Shown: piece by piece, positions 45,541-57,660 of the stretch
Layout of the letters: each line of letters starts with the position of its first letter
How positions within the stretch are numbered: position 1 is the stretch's first letter
DNA from: Gnetum montanum
Lineage: Eukaryota; Streptophyta; Gnetopsida; Gnetales; Gnetaceae
Length of the DNA: 64,000 bases
Assembly (NCBI GenBank): GCA_015680685.1
Contig: MNCI01004849.1
Location: 451,021 to 515,020 of the forward strand
Direction: 5' to 3'
Notes under the pieces: model-generated
Databases searched by the model: none
The model's input: the letters and a program-made list of their open reading frames with translations, nothing else
Told to the model about the DNA's origin: nothing
Translations under genes and position numbers: made by a program

Positions 45541-47230
45541 ATGGAAATCCATCATGATCTTTCCATGCCTTTAACATTAGCAAGGCCACAGGGTAAGCTC
45601 GTAAGACAATTGAACCCCAACATGATCGACTGGGGGTCGACCTCAACTAGCACTATAGCAGCTTTAGAAGCATCCCTGGATTGGCCCAAGCATCTGGTCC
45701 AAGCCCTAGACTTAGAGGTCGGGGATGTAACCGAGGACCCTCTCGTCGAGACACCCATCACCACGTCAAAGGGGAAGGTGAAAATGCTAAGAATCAACTC
45801 CTTTCTACACACACACACACAAAAAAGTGTAGCTAAGATTCTACAAAAGAACATCGATGTCTTCACATGGTCATATAGCGACATGCCAGGTCTGGATCCA
45901 AGGCTAATTCAGCACAACATCATCCTAGAACCACACATGAAGGTAGTCAAGCAGAAGGCTCGCAAAATTAAGCCAGAAATCGCACTAGCCGTGAGGGATG
46001 AAATCACCAAGCTATACCAAGCAGGTTTCATCCACGCGGTAGACTATTTAGAGTGGCTATCCAACATCGTTGTCGTTTCGAAGAAAAATGGAGGAATACT
46101 AATCTGTATAGACTTCCAAGACTTGAACAAGGCAACGATCAAGGACAACTTCCCGCTTCCAAGCATTGATCAGCTCATCGATACCACAGCTGGTTATGCT
46201 CTGCTATCCTTTATGGATGATTTCTCCTGATACAACTAAATCTGCATTAACCTAGAGCACCAGCTGTCAACAAAATTCATGACCCCATGGGGGACCTTCT
46301 GCTATACCATGATGCCCTTCAGGCTCAAGAATGCTAGAGCGACCTACCAGCAATCCATGACTTACATTTTCAGTGACTACATCCTAGAAACATTAAACGA
46401 CTACGTGGATGATATAGTAGTCAAGTCCAAGGAGATAGCTGATCACCCACGTGATCTAGGGGTAATCCTCAAATGCTGCCAAATGCACAACTTATGCCTC
46501 AATCCTAAGAAGTGTGTCTTCGGGGTGAAAACTAGACACATGTTAGGGTTCATAGTTTCAAAGGCCAAAATACAGGTGGACCCTGAAAAAGTCAGGGCCA
46601 TCGTCAACCTAGCGTCTCCCACAAACCTTAAGGAATTACGTGGTTTGCAAGGTAGAGTGCAATTCATTCGAAGGTTTAGAGCAAGGTTGACCGACAAGTT
46701 ACACCCCATGCAACATCTTCTAAAGAAGGGAGTTTACTTCGAATGGACAACCCAGTGTCAACAAGCCTTCGATGACCTAAAGAAGGAACTCTCACACCTC
46801 TCGACTATGCGTACACCACAAAGGGATAAACCCTTCTTTGTCTACCTCACCACCTTTGATACATCTATTCTGGCACTGCTATGTCAGAAGCGAAATGATG
46901 GCTCTGAGATACTAGTGTATTATCTGAGTCATGCGCTAATAGCGCACGAGGTGAAATACAACGAAGTGGAGAGGAATTGCCTAGCCTTAGTGTTCACACT
47001 AAAAAAGTGGTGACATTACCTGTTCTGTAGTAGAACCAACATCATTTGCAAAAGCAATATACTCTGGGCTATCACTAACAACTTATACGAAAGTAGCAGG
47101 ATAGCCCGATGGAAGGCAATAAACACAGAGTTCGATTTACGCTATGTAATTCAATCGTCGACAAAGGGTCAAGCCATAGCAACCCAACTCACGGCCTCAC
47201 CAGTTGATGACCAAGCAACCATACACCCTG
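45541..47230 (+). pseudogene. rt-rnh: Element D reverse transcriptase and RNase H
   Basis: 45541-46230 holds the lead-in (DVFTWSYSDMPGLDPRLIQH) and fingers (VVVSKKNGGILICIDFQDLN, DNFPLPSIDQLID). After a stop at 46228, 46279-47013 continues with GTFCYTMMPFRLKNARATYQ and the active site YVDDIVVKSK, both aspartates intact. Then LNPKKCVFGV and the thumb LRGLQGRVQFIRRF. RNase H follows: PFFVYLTTFDTSILALLCQK, VYYLSHAL and YNEVERNCLALVFTLKKW, with a stop at 47011 and the frame continuing to about 47230. Decay is light compared with B and E. Confidence 0.92.
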
Positions 47231-47700
47231 AATTCTTGGATGAATACATTAGCAATGTCAACATCGTCCCATCACATTTCCAAGCCACCTTACATTTCGA
47301 CAGTGCCTCAACTGCGCGGGGAGGTAGTGCCGCTGCCATAATCATGTTCCCCTCTAGGGAAATGCATCCATCCGCTTATCGATTTACGTTCCCTTGCACC
47401 AACAACATGGAAAAATACAAGGGGCTACTCAGAGGACTCTTAACTGCCCGAGCGTGGCATATACAACACCTGGCAATTCGGGGAGATTCACAACTAGTCA
47501 TGAATCAAATCACTGAGCTCTACGCCTACAAAGCTACACATCTATAACCGTACTGCGACATAACAAAGATCTTGCTTAAGCAATTCACAATCATAGATGT
47601 GCAACATGTGCCACGTAACGAAAACACCATGGCAGACACCTTAGCTACCCTTGCATTAAACATTCCATCACATTCCCTAGCAAACCTGCCAATCTCAATT
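47231..47700 (+). pseudogene. Element D archaic RNase H, after the standard RNase H
   Basis: ATLHFDSASTARGGSAA (47284-47334) keeps the first catalytic Asp. NNMEKYKGLLRGL has Lys where the catalytic Glu belongs. LAIRGDSQLVMNQI keeps the third Asp. After a stop at 47545-47547, VPRNENTMADTLATLA keeps the last Asp. This is the second RNase H of Tat elements in its usual place between RNase H and integrase. Confidence 0.88.
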
Positions 47701-49011
47701 ATAGAATGTGTAGAGCCTATCACTCAGGTGGAACACGTGGCATCTGTTAGTGCAGCGGATACCCAGGAGTGGTATGCCAACATTAAAACTTATTTACAGC
47801 ACGGCAAACCCCCAGGTGGATTGACATCTGTCCAGAGAGACGTAATCCGTAAGAATGCTCGGCAATACGTGCTCATGGGAAATGATGCCTTGTGCCGACG
47901 TTGCTACGATGGGATATTGCTAGCATGCGTGGGTGGCGAGCAAGCGCAGAAGGTAGTTAATGAAGTACATGAGGGGCTATGCAGTGGACACATAGCACCC
48001 AGGGCTATGGCTGCAAAAATCAGATGCCTAGGGTACTACTGGCCCCACATGGAGCGTGACTGCCTATCGAAAGTCAAGACATGCGACATGTGCCAGAGAT
48101 ACGCAAATCGCATAAACATAGCACCTGTAGACTTGCACCCAACACAAATTACATGGCCCTTTCAAAGATGGGGACTAGACCTCATAGGGCCTATCATGCC
48201 TAAGTCCTCCATAGGGCATAGCTTCATTATCACTACCACAGAGTATTTTACCAACTGGGTGAAAGCTATTCCCCTGAGGAAAATGACGTCTTAGTAAATC
48301 TACCATTTCATCCTCGACAACATCGTAACAAGGTTTAGGCTTCCAATCACTATTGTGACCGATAATGGGCCACGGTTCAATAGTACGGAAACCCAAACCT
48401 TCTGTAGCAATCTAGGCATTAAACAATCATTTTCTTCCCTTTATTATCTGCAGGCGAACGGGCATGCGAAGGCTACAAATAAGTCTATCATCAACTTGCT
48501 GAAGTGGATGCTTAACAACAACAAGAGGCAGTGGCATGAGCAAATCCTCTACGTCCTGTGGGCCTACCGAACGACGTGCAGGACCGCAACAAGTAAGACC
48601 CCTTACAGTCTTGCTTACGGATCTGAAGCTATATTGCCTCATGAGTTGCTGGTACCATCACTCTGGATGATCCTCGCGGATGTCATAAGCGAAGCCTAGA
48701 ACAACAAGTCACGAACCATCGACCTCGACTCAGTGGAGGAGGAGTGCACGCAGACATTGAGATGCATCAAGCACTACCAAAGCAAGTAGTAGCAAAAGCA
48801 CCGTGCAGACCCGCATCGACGACCAGTGCAGAAGGGAGACCTCGTCCTCAAGGCCGTCCGTGAGCATGTGAGCAAATTCTCAGCCAACTGGGAAGGTCCT
48901 TACGTGGTCACTAAAGCCTTCAGAAATGGAGCCTTCAAGTTTTCATACATGGACGGCAATGAGTTTACCAACCCGGTGAATCACTCGTATCTCAAGCTCT
49001 ACTACGTCTAA
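47701..49011 (+). pseudogene. int: Element D integrase
   Basis: Zinc-binding domain: VHEGLCSGHIAPRAM gives two His, CDMCQRYA two Cys (about 47967-48104). Core: RWGLDLIGPIMPKSS with the first Asp (48172-48180), TTTEYFTNWVKAIPL, a stop at 48292, TDNGPRFNS with the second Asp (48355-48381), and HAKATNKSIINLLKWML, where the catalytic Glu has become Lys. TSKTPYSLAYGSEA and the C-terminal SANWEGPYVVTKAF (48826-49011 frame) follow, ending HSYLKLYYV. Three frame breaks. It would insert the cDNA. Confidence 0.9.
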
Positions 49012-49013
49012 AG

Positions 49014-49290
49014 CACAACAACAACAACAAGCAACCGTTTGCTATGACGATAAACTGGAAATCACACCAAGTAGTGTCCATCAAGCAGCAGCTGCTATGA
49101 TGTTAAATTGGCAACAACCGTCTGCTACGACGTAAAAATAGCACCACTAGTCCACTATGACTATAAACTGCATTGCTTGTCTGCTACGATGTTAAACTAG
49201 CATGTACCGTCCGTTGGGACCTTAAACCAGCACAACAGTCTGTTGGGACCTTAAACTAGCACATGGTCTACCAAGACCTTAAATTAGGTT
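49014..49290 (+). repeat. 3' region repeats of the TTAAACTAGCA type, cluster 3
   Basis: About eight diverged units of 30-40 bp built on GTC-GCTACGAC-TTAAACTAGCA follow integrase, starting with a CAACAACAACAACAA run. Tat/Ogre 3' regions are known to harbour tandem repeats. Confidence 0.8.
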
Positions 49291-50292
49291 CGTGTCACAT
49301 CCCCAGCGTGCATCTACGCCGAGTACGCATCAGACAAGCATGCACGATGCTGACGTATGGGTGGGACATCGCAAATCCAGAACGTAGTTCACAACGCAAT
49401 GAGAATGCGGTCTGGGACACACGAAACATCGCCATCCTTGGCATCATGTTGACCCTCTGAAAATATTGTATAACATGATACTGGCCCTCCGAACCTACTG
49501 TCGCCACGGCCCATCGCCCTGACAGTAGTTCCTTGGCTAGTTTCTGCAGCTGGAGTTCCAGAAGTATTGTAGCCCAGCCACAATATTATACTCTCCAGAC
49601 CCCTGCCAATGCCTCGACTCGCATGACGTTTAGCTATGTGGTAGCTGATTGCACAGCTAAACTAAGAGCGCATGCCCTTGGCAGGAATTCCAGTGCATTT
49701 GCACTCGCAACAACCCCCGACTCTTTCGAGGCCAACTCCTCCACGTTGGTGCCGCCAAGGCCGCTGCTAGCTTTCCTGCTTTAGACATCGTATGTCAGCA
49801 ATGATGCCCAACAACTTCAACAATGCTAGCAGGCAGCAAGACCTTTGCCCCTGCAGGCACGGCTCGTGATAGCAGCAAATGCTACAACGTTGTGAAGCGA
49901 GTGCCTCAACTAGCTCAGCTACTTCAGAGTGCGAATTGCATGATGTGTGTAATGAAACTCGTCGTATGGAAAGCATTTGTAGGCAAGTCAAAACCCTTCA
50001 TGGATGTAACGCAACTCATTCTTCGAAGGAAACACCTATCCTACGAGAGGTTGAAGAACAACTCCAGCCAAAGATGAAAATGCAAATGAGTCCCTCATGA
50101 GCACTCCGACAAGGGACTCTACTAAACATCATCTTTTCTCTCTGCCTTAACCTCGACAAAACCAATGCAACACTCTCAAGTGTAGCCAAGTGACGTCTCG
50201 ACACTCACCGAGCGACAACATCAGCATTTTTCTTGCTGCGGTGTTTCATATTCTTTGTCAACATCTATCGAGCTTGTCCTCCAGACGTCGAT
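49291..50292 (+). other. Element D 3' non-coding region
   Basis: Short overlapping frames on both strands (for example 49533-49784, 49823-50077) show no family motif. No counterpart of the extra frame of B and E is present. Confidence 0.5.
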
Positions 50293-50305
50293 AAAGAGGG
50301 GCCAA
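50293..50305 (+). promoter_or_regulatory. Element D polypurine tract
   Basis: AAAGAGGGGCCAA directly precedes the 3' LTR start TGAAACACCCC. Confidence 0.85.
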
Positions 50306-51931
50306 TGAAACACCCCAAAAAATTTGAAGTCATTCTTGCTTCACCAGGCCTTGCAATTCGCATAGCACCATGATAGTTCTTCGGGAGGAGAATGCTCTGA
50401 GTTCAGGCCAGCCAGTTCGGCAAATTTTCTACTTTAGGTGAAAACAGGCTCTACAGATCACCCCGCCTGGCCACCTAAGTAGTGTGCCGGGCCGACAACC
50501 TACTCAGAAACAATACATGGAGTTGGTAGCAGCATTCCAGATGCGCGAAACAGTTCGACAAGTTTTCTAAGTCATGAAGTCTGCTACGCTACGCTATGCC
50601 TCACTATGTAGCGTAGCAAGCTTCAGAAGACTATTACTGAACGGAGTGCTATGCTATGCTATGCCACGTGACGTAGCATAGCATGGCAACAGCTATACCA
50701 CCAGTCCCCTCGCCCAATTTCAAGTCCTTCAACAATGTCTCTTTCTGTTAGGAAGCGATGGACCATGTCTGCTGCTATGCTACACTGAGCTACATGGCGT
50801 AGCGAGGCGTAGCAATCCTGCGAAAGAGATAGAAGGCAGCTCAAAGGGAAAAAATAGCAAAGTTCGCAAGTCTTGCATCGTAGGAAGCAAAGTTTGCAAA
50901 TCGGCAAAGCTTTCGCGACTAAGGCCAGTTGTTATGCTACGCTACGCTATGTAGCATAGCAAGCATGCAACACACATGTAGTGGAATGCATGACAAGACG
51001 TTACGCTACACTAAGCATGCTACGCTACAAAGCATAGCAAGGCATGCGGGTGGCTGTCCGACATCAATGCACTTCACCTAATTAGAACGTTGGCACACGT
51101 CTCTAGACACTGACGACGTAATTACGGCGTGGCAGGCTCATAGTTACGGCATAACAAGCTCGCATTACAAGGGTCATGCAGACCCAACTTTCATACATGG
51201 CACGTGTGGCACGAGCAAGTCAACATGAGCCCAAGGCACGTGGCCTCTAAACTGCCCCTTTCGCATGCCCTTAGCCCTATAAATACCCCAACGAGTAGCA
51301 TCAAATAGCTGGTTGGAATTTCTTACAACAAGCAGCATTCAAAAAGTTCGAATTGGTTTTCAATTCTTCAACTTCTCCTCTCTCTGGCATTGTAACATTG
51401 AGTATTGTAAGCTTTCTGTTTGATACTGCAAATAGTTAGCATCTCTAGCTGGCATTTTTTTCTGTTCCCCTTCTACCACCTTGGTAGAACCCCACATCGT
51501 CAACACCTAAATCCGCACCCAAGCGCACAACCTGTTTCGCTGTACATGTCCCAGTTACTCTCAGGATCTCTGCACTCCATCATGCTATGCAATCGACTGT
51601 ATCCACCCCAACAAAGCAAACTTGTAGCTTCGGAGCGGTGTATTCTTCTAACTGCATTTTACTTTGTTTCCTATTTATTGTCGTGCGTCGCATTTTTTTT
51701 CTACTTTATTTACTTTTAAGCATTACTTCGCATTTTCGTTCCTGTTTTCAAGTTATATGTTGCAAAAGGCTATATAGACATCGATTACGTTCCTATTTGA
51801 TCGACCAGACCATTCAGGACGCCTTGTATCCGCACACACTCAGCACGGTCCTCCTGTGACTACAAGGTCGAAACTATTGTGCCCGCCGACCCCTCGGTGT
51901 TTTCCAGCTACTGACATTTTCGATCACTATA
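50306..51931 (+). repeat. Element D 3' LTR (full length)
   Basis: 1626 bp. It keeps the central 0.92 kb lost from the 5' copy, with a TATA box and several GCTACGCTA/TAGCGTAGC palindromes (50582-50619, 50647-50686, 50930-50960, 51000-51040). Ends GATCACTATA before the CTTTT target. Confidence 0.92.
51278..51285 (+). promoter_or_regulatory. Element D LTR TATA box
   Basis: CCCTATAAATACCCC in U3 of the 3' LTR; absent from the 5' LTR because of its deletion. Confidence 0.75.
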
Positions 51932-51936
51932 CTTTT

Positions 51937-52391
51937 CTACCTATATGTTCTCTCTGGTAGTGTTGAAATTGTTCTAACATTTTGTAGACAAATTGTTTAT
52001 AAGGTCGTAAAAATGAGGTTTTCACTATGCATTTACCTTTAACTTGTTCACAAACTAATCTCAAATCTCCTTTTATAGTGATTACCTTGATTTCTTTTTC
52101 CAAAGCTATTCTAATACCAATACATAAAACTTCATATTTGACCTTGTTGTTAGTATAAGGGAATGATAGATGAATCGTCTTGAGAACTTCTGGTAAATTA
52201 TTTCTTACTATAACTATTTCAACTCTTGCACCTTTAGAATTACATGAGCCATCAAAGTACAATTCCAATTTGTTCTCATCTTTGGATTCTCCTTTTTCAA
52301 AAATATAAGTTTCTTGAAGTGTATAAATTTTCATTTCGAAAGTCATTTTTTCCAACAATTTTATCTCTCCCATTTGAAGCAATATTATCAA
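51937..52391 (-). pseudogene. Element E archaic RNase H, upstream of RT (near side of D)
   Basis: KLELYFDGSCNSKGAR keeps the first catalytic Asp. NNKVKYEVLCIGI has Lys-Tyr-Glu at the second site. ITIKGDLRLVCEQVKG keeps the third Asp. HYQREHIGRK then stops at the D insertion and resumes at 34484. The domain lies between protease and RT, as in B. It is open for most of its length, with a frameshift joining it to protease. Confidence 0.87.
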
Positions 52392-52869
52392 TCATCAAAG
52401 GTTCACTATACACATATATTTGATTTGGTTCTCCTTTCCAAGGTAGCCACATGTGCAAATAATCTATTGATATGTAACCTAAGAAATTTTTACTACAACT
52501 TCTACTCAATAAGAGACTATGTGAGTCTAGTATATCTACCACTTGAATAGTTACTCTACTTTTGGCAAGTAATTCAGAAGTGATTTCTAATAGAACATTT
52601 TGTAATTGATCCATAATCTTCACTCTACTCTTGTCCACTTGAATAATCTTTTTATTTGATTTTTTAGGAATCCAACCAAATTTCTTGCATATAGACAATG
52701 GCATTATAGTAAATGTGGCTCCAAAATTAACTAAATAATTGTGCAAATATTTATCCTTTAATTTGATTGTCAAAAGATAAGGAGAAGCTTCTTTATCAGG
52801 AATATAATCATAACTAGCCTTTGATTTTTCATCGTTATTAAACACATAACTTAACTTTGATTCCCTCAT
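52392..52869 (-). pseudogene. pr: Element E aspartic protease
   Basis: LHNYLVNFGATFTIMPLSIC (about 52743-52684) is the active loop with Asn for the catalytic Asp. IPKKSNKKIIQVDKSRVKIM and LLLSRSCSKNFLGYISID match B closely. The frame is open for 190 codons (52869-52297) before a frameshift into the RNase H. It would process the polyprotein if active; the Asn makes that unlikely. Confidence 0.78.
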
Positions 52870-53768
52870 TTTGCCTTTAATAAACTCTAAAGCCTTTCTT
52901 TTTTGATCTCCTATTTGTAGTAATTGATATATGCTAATATTGGCCCTGACACATTTAAGATCTTATATCAAATCATACTCTCCATCTCCAATAAAGCTTG
53001 GTTTCTTTATCCATTTATTGAAAGATTGATTTGGAGTACTTTTTTCTACTTGATCCTCTTTATTCTTATTTTTCTCCCTTCTACTTGGCTGAAAAGCCTT
53101 TCTCTTAGTAGATGGATCAACAATGACATTTGGAGGTCTAGAAGTAGTTAGTCTTTCTTGTCATCCCAGATTATATTCATTTTCCTCATTGTTATTACAC
53201 TCCTCATTTGAGGATATATCTTCTTCAGAACTTAATAGAGAAGAAGTATCACTAAACCCAGAATTAGAAGACTTGCTTGCATAATGAACACTAGATAGCT
53301 CATTCTCAAATTCAATATTAAGGAAGTTGGACACAACAAGATCACTATCATCCTCATCTTCTACTAACTTAGTATCTTCATATTTATGTTTTCTAATTTT
53401 TTCTCCTCTTTGATATTAACTCTTGCCAAGGCTTTTTCTAATTTCACTATTTTGTTGGACATATCTTGCATTAATTGTCCATTTTCAGATTTTCTTCTTT
53501 TAGGTTCTTGCTCTATCTTAATATGAGATGGACTTGGTAAAGCTTTATATTAACCAAAATCTTTCATAGGAATCATAACTTTTTCTTCTCTCTTTTGAGT
53601 TTTAACAATCTCTTCATGATTCAAGTTCCACTATTTTTTCTAACTATATAACTTCACAAAGTAGTTATTTAGTGTAGTTAAGTTTGGAGTTCTTCTTAAC
53701 CAAATTGAAATGTTGGGGTTGATAGCCCTAAGATAAGTTTCTCTAAGCATTTCATCCGATGGTCTATA
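52870..53768 (-). pseudogene. gag: Element E gag C-terminal and gag-protease linker
   Basis: Broken, charged and Ser-rich, the counterpart of B 19972-20619. Includes an acidic run near 53200-53300 and a KR-rich segment near 53060-53100. No zinc-knuckle motif is seen. Confidence 0.6.
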
Positions 53769-54413
53769 TTATCTTTGAAAGAGCCCACAAATCCATTGAA
53801 ATTTGATGTTAAAATCTCTAATTGATTCTTTGACTCCTTGTTTAGCTTGTATTAGCCCACAATACAATTGTTGTTGACCTAATTGATCACCAAACTGGGC
53901 TAAGAAAAGACTTCTCATATCATCCCAACTTGTGATATTGTTGCTTGGCAAGTTTGAATACCAAATCTGAGCCATATCCTTTAGATTTGCTACAAATAAT
54001 CTACAAGCTTGATTTTGGTGCTGAACATTTGCATGAGCTAAAGCTAACTCAAACATGTGAATATATCTTTCAACTAAGTAAGTTTTTCCAAGAATAAAAG
54101 GCTTAGGCAAATATTTATAAACTACCTTAGGAACATCATTGTAGTTTTGAAATCCTAATGGTTTGACTCTTTGCCAAGAATTTGCCATCTTATTCTTTTG
54201 GATTGTTGAACTCTTATACTTCTTAGATCTTCTCTTATAAACAAACAAACCAGATAGAAGGGGTGATCTTCTCAACCTTTTAGTCTTTAATCCACTACTT
54301 GTTCCAAACTTAAAAACCTTCTTTTGTTTTGCTTCTAATGAAGAATTAGTCCTATAATCAAGAACTTCCTTTGAATCTTTGAAACCTTCCAAACTATCAA
54401 TCTTGTTGGTCAT
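53769..54413 (-). pseudogene. gag: Element E gag core
   Basis: An open frame of 214 codons from MTNKIDSLEGF, the first ATG after the primer site. A basic N-terminal part (SLEAKQKKVFKFG, RRSKKYKS) is followed by the capsid-like core: GFQNYNDVPKVVYKYL, YIHMFELALAHANVQHQNQA, ACRLFVANLKDMAQIWYSNL, KESIRDFNIKFQ. It is the best preserved gag of this family in the window. It would package the RNA. The frame ends at a stop where B continues. Confidence 0.82.
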
Positions 54414-54516
54414 GAACTAAAAATAGAATCAAATTTATTAAGCCTTTATAGTAACAAATAATTATTGGTATGCTAGGACTATGAAGCTTATGAACTTAGA
54501 GGATAAATTTTCAATG

Positions 54517-54531
54517 CTCCTTCTAGCACCA
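54517..54531 (-). promoter_or_regulatory. Element E primer-binding site
   Basis: Minus strand TGGTGCTAGAAGGAG, seven bases from the LTR end; same as D, one change from B. Confidence 0.78.
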
Positions 54532-54538
54532 AAAGAAC

Positions 54539-56798
54539 TATTGGCGACCATTTGGGGCACAACCGCCAACAAGTGCCACGAACAAGATTTAGGTGCTCAC
54601 TGGTCTCTAGCAACACTAAGGCCCAAATAGACTCAGTAGTTAAATGTGAGTATATGTTTGCTATTATGAATGTTGAGATAGTTAGGTTCTGTATAAAACT
54701 ATAATTGGCCATCATGAAAGAGATTTAGCCAACTTTGTAAAATACTATGAGTTGTTGGAGATTCCTATTTTGTTCAATTACTTAGTCTATATGATCCTTA
54801 TAATACCTACTTGCAACAAATAAAATTTTGCAAAAACCATTCAAGTGCAACTTTGTGAATCGACTCCTAATTTCTCCCAAAGAGAGAAAGTTCCATAAGA
54901 AAACTAGAAATAGAGCAAGATTCAATGAAAAGAGAAAGAAAAGAAAGAATATTTATGTAAAAATCTCAAATATTTAAGCAAGGTAAATTAATATGAGAAA
55001 ACACTTCACAATAAAGTTATCCCTAATTCAACATCTATGAATTGTTCAAATTTTCCAGGCTCAAACAAGCAATTTCTTAAAGAAAATCCTACTATACTAC
55101 CAAAAATTGCTACATAAAACACCACGTATGAGTCTCTATTTTGGCTAGATAATAGATGTCAATGATTGCATACAATAGAGCTTTCAAAGATTTGACAATT
55201 TCTTATTGAAATACAAAAGGGATATACTTTTAAAAAATCAAAAAGCTATTTTAGTCCTATCAAAATACCAAAGATTTTTTAAACCCTCTAGACTATTAAA
55301 TTGCTCAATTGGCTTGTCTATAGTAGAGGCTCACTTACAACAATCCTAATAAAAGCCTTAAACATTACATAATAATAAAATTTTCTATTAAATTGCTCTT
55401 GAGGCTTTCCAACATAGTTGGCAAGTGTCCCATCCGTCAATAACTTCTCATGACATACAAATTTTCAAATAATATAATAATTTAATCAATGCATGACCAA
55501 GGGCTAACCACATTAGCCAAGTTAGAGAATAAAATAATATATGAATTTGAAGTAGAGAATTAATTTATCTATCAACAATAGCTGCATATTTCTCACTCCT
55601 AATAATATACCATTATCATTTTTAACTTTGCCAAAGTTTAAAATCTAATTTTTTCACTAACAGAAACCCAAATCGGTCATGCCAGTCGTCGATCTCTAGC
55701 TATAGCTATTGGATGTGTAATGTCACTATTGTCACTCGTGCCTTACCTATTAATTCCATAATGATTCTAGTTTAGTTGTTTTCTGTTGTCTCAATTCAAA
55801 ATGTATTTGTGATGTCGTCGACAAATGAGGATAATGGCAAGGTTCCACTTCCATGATGGAGATTAGGTGATGCGTATGGAGTAGAAGTAGGTTTTCGATT
55901 TATAATATTAGGTTTTCTACTATTAGGGACATGTGCAACCCTTAACGACACTTGCTATCCAATGCCTCTGCTTGCACACTGATTCTCCTCATAGACTAAC
56001 ACCACCATAACTCCCTAGTAGCCCATCATCACGCACGAAGCTTCCATGAAAAAATATACCAAGAAAATCATCTTTCCTTTCACAACAGCAGTGACTAAAA
56101 GCATTTTGAATCCGCTATTCTTTCCTACTGCCTCTGTGCAAAGCAAGGAAACTTTAACTACAAACATAGACCACAATAACCTTTCTCTATCTATCTCTGT
56201 TTTGATGATACTATAGTGAGCAGGTTTAGGAGGCATATTGCTTGTTAGGTAAGAAGTTGCAGTGACTCACAAAATTATGAGTAAATCCGATGCCTTATTC
56301 TACCATCTCTAGATAATTCTGCAACCATGTCATGTTCTACACATATCCTAAAATCGCAACATTCCAAGAACCCAAATTTTTGTAGGTATTTCCTTGAATT
56401 CATTGGTGGCTTCCTCGGTTTCATTAGTTTGCCCATCATGTTACAAAACTCTACATCTGATTTTTAATAAATCTTTGCTTGCAAAATGAGCATCTAACAG
56501 TGCATCGCGTAACTTATTCAATTGTTTAAAACTAATTTTTACTTAACATTGGGATCTCTAAAGTGTAAGGTTTATACACTTTTAATAGATTTGATTTTGA
56601 TCACCGTTACGTGTATTCCAATGACATCAACCTTGCTTTTTAAACTTTGAGGCTTTTTCATTAATTTTTCTCACCACCCATTCATATATATTTGATTATT
56701 ATGTTCTTTTTCATTGCCCCAATCTTGATTTTCCAACGATCAAAAATAAATAGGGGAAATAAAAATCTACTCGATGAAATGGCTTAAAGGTGTCAACG
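54539..56798 (-). repeat. Element E 5' LTR
   Basis: 2260 bp. Minus-strand start CGTTGACACC (a worn TGTTGACACC), end GGTCGCCAATA. It aligns with 21878-24316 throughout apart from a deletion of a few hundred bases near 55410, where GAGGCTTTCCAACAT runs directly into AGTTGGCAAGTGTCCC. The next bases, CAAAG, are the target copy. Confidence 0.87.
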
Positions 56799-56803
56799 CA
56801 AAG

Positions 56804-57660
56804 ATGTTCAATGTCACAAATGAAAAAGATTTAGTTTTCAAGAAAAATCTATTATTACTCTTGAAAAATGATTTGGAAAATTTTGCATAGTCTTATGATG
56901 TTCTTAAAACCTTTAGACCAGATGTGATGATACATAAAATACCTTTAATAGAAATTTTCAAGACAATTAAATAAAAACAAAGGAAATTTAATCCATCATT
57001 TGAGCTAGCAATGGAAGTTGAGATCAAGAAGTTATTACAAGCCTGAATTATATATCTAGTCCAATATTTGACGTGGCTTGCTAACATTGTGCCTGTAAGA
57101 AAGAAGAATGGTGATATTAGACTTTGTGTGGATTTTAGAAATTTTAATGAAGCCTTAAAAAAGATAAATATCCACTTCCTAGAATTGATGAAATGTTGAT
57201 CAAAGTATTAGGTTGTCAAGTATATTCTTTCCTAAATGTTTTTCATGCTATACTCAAATCATGGTAGATAAGGGTGACATATATAAAATAGCATTTATCA
57301 CCAAATGAGGAACTTTCACTTAACAAAGAATGTTATTTAAACTATCAAATGCTGGAGCAACTTTTCAAAGAGCAAAGGATTTGGCTTTTAAGGGTTTAAT
57401 AAGTGAGTTTTTTGTGGTTTATTTGGATGATATCACTATCTTTTCAAAAAGGAAGGAAGATCATATTGGTTATCTTCAACAAGTTTTTGACAAATGTCAT
57501 GAGTATGGTATTTCATTAAATCCTAAGAAATGCATCTTTGGGGTTAAATCTGGAAGTTTACTAGGTCATGTAATATGTCAAGAAGGAATTGCTATAGATA
57601 ACTCCCAAATTCAATTAATACATAATATCAAACTTCTGACAAGTAAAAAAGTCTATTAAA
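56804..57660 (+). pseudogene. rt: Element B reverse transcriptase (continuation after E)
   Basis: It resumes exactly where 21872 breaks: MFNVTNEKDLVFKKNLLLLL, then FKTFRPDVM-type text and LANIVPVRKKNGDIRLCVDF (about 57074-57133). After frameshifts, 57330-57659 is open: FKLSNAGATFQRAKDLAFKG, the active site YLDDITIFSK with both aspartates, CHEYGISLNPKKCIFGVKSG and LLGHVICQEG. Enzyme role as in E. The C-terminal thumb is broken near 57660. Confidence 0.87.

Larger units (their letters stand above)
34485..51931 (+). mobile_element. Element D: 17.4 kb Ogre/Tat-like LTR retrotransposon with an antisense gene
   Basis: LTRs begin TGAAAYACCCCAAAAAA and end GATCRCTAYA; CTTTT flanks both sides (34480-34484 and 51932-51936). 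Plus-strand order: 5' LTR, primer site, repeat-rich leader, gag, protease, a 5.8 kb spacer holding an opposite-strand gene, RT, RNase H, archaic RNase H, integrase, repeat-rich 3' region, polypurine tract, 3' LTR. It is clearly more GC-rich than B and E around it. Length, the spacer between protease and RT, and domain order match the Ogre/Tat group. It inserted into E's archaic RNase H. Confidence 0.92.
21878..56798 (-). mobile_element. Element E: Tat-like dual-RNase-H retrotransposon, minus strand, with D and F nested inside
   Basis: Borders TGTTGACACC...GTCATAAACA on the minus strand and CAAAG on both sides (21873-21877 and 56799-56803). Removing D and F leaves about 11.5 kb. Minus-strand order: 5' LTR (54539-56798), primer site, gag, protease, archaic RNase H (interrupted by D), RT, RNase H, integrase, leader, extra open frame (interrupted at its start by F), 3' LTR (21878-24316). 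Coding closely matches B, so B and E are one family, but E inserted into B in reverse orientation between archaic RNase H and RT. Confidence 0.9.

Noticed and set aside
49533-50204. Cluster of small frames after D integrase as an envelope-like gene
   Set aside because: Frames on both strands overlap, none aligns with the extra gene of B and E, and none has a membrane segment or motif that I trust.
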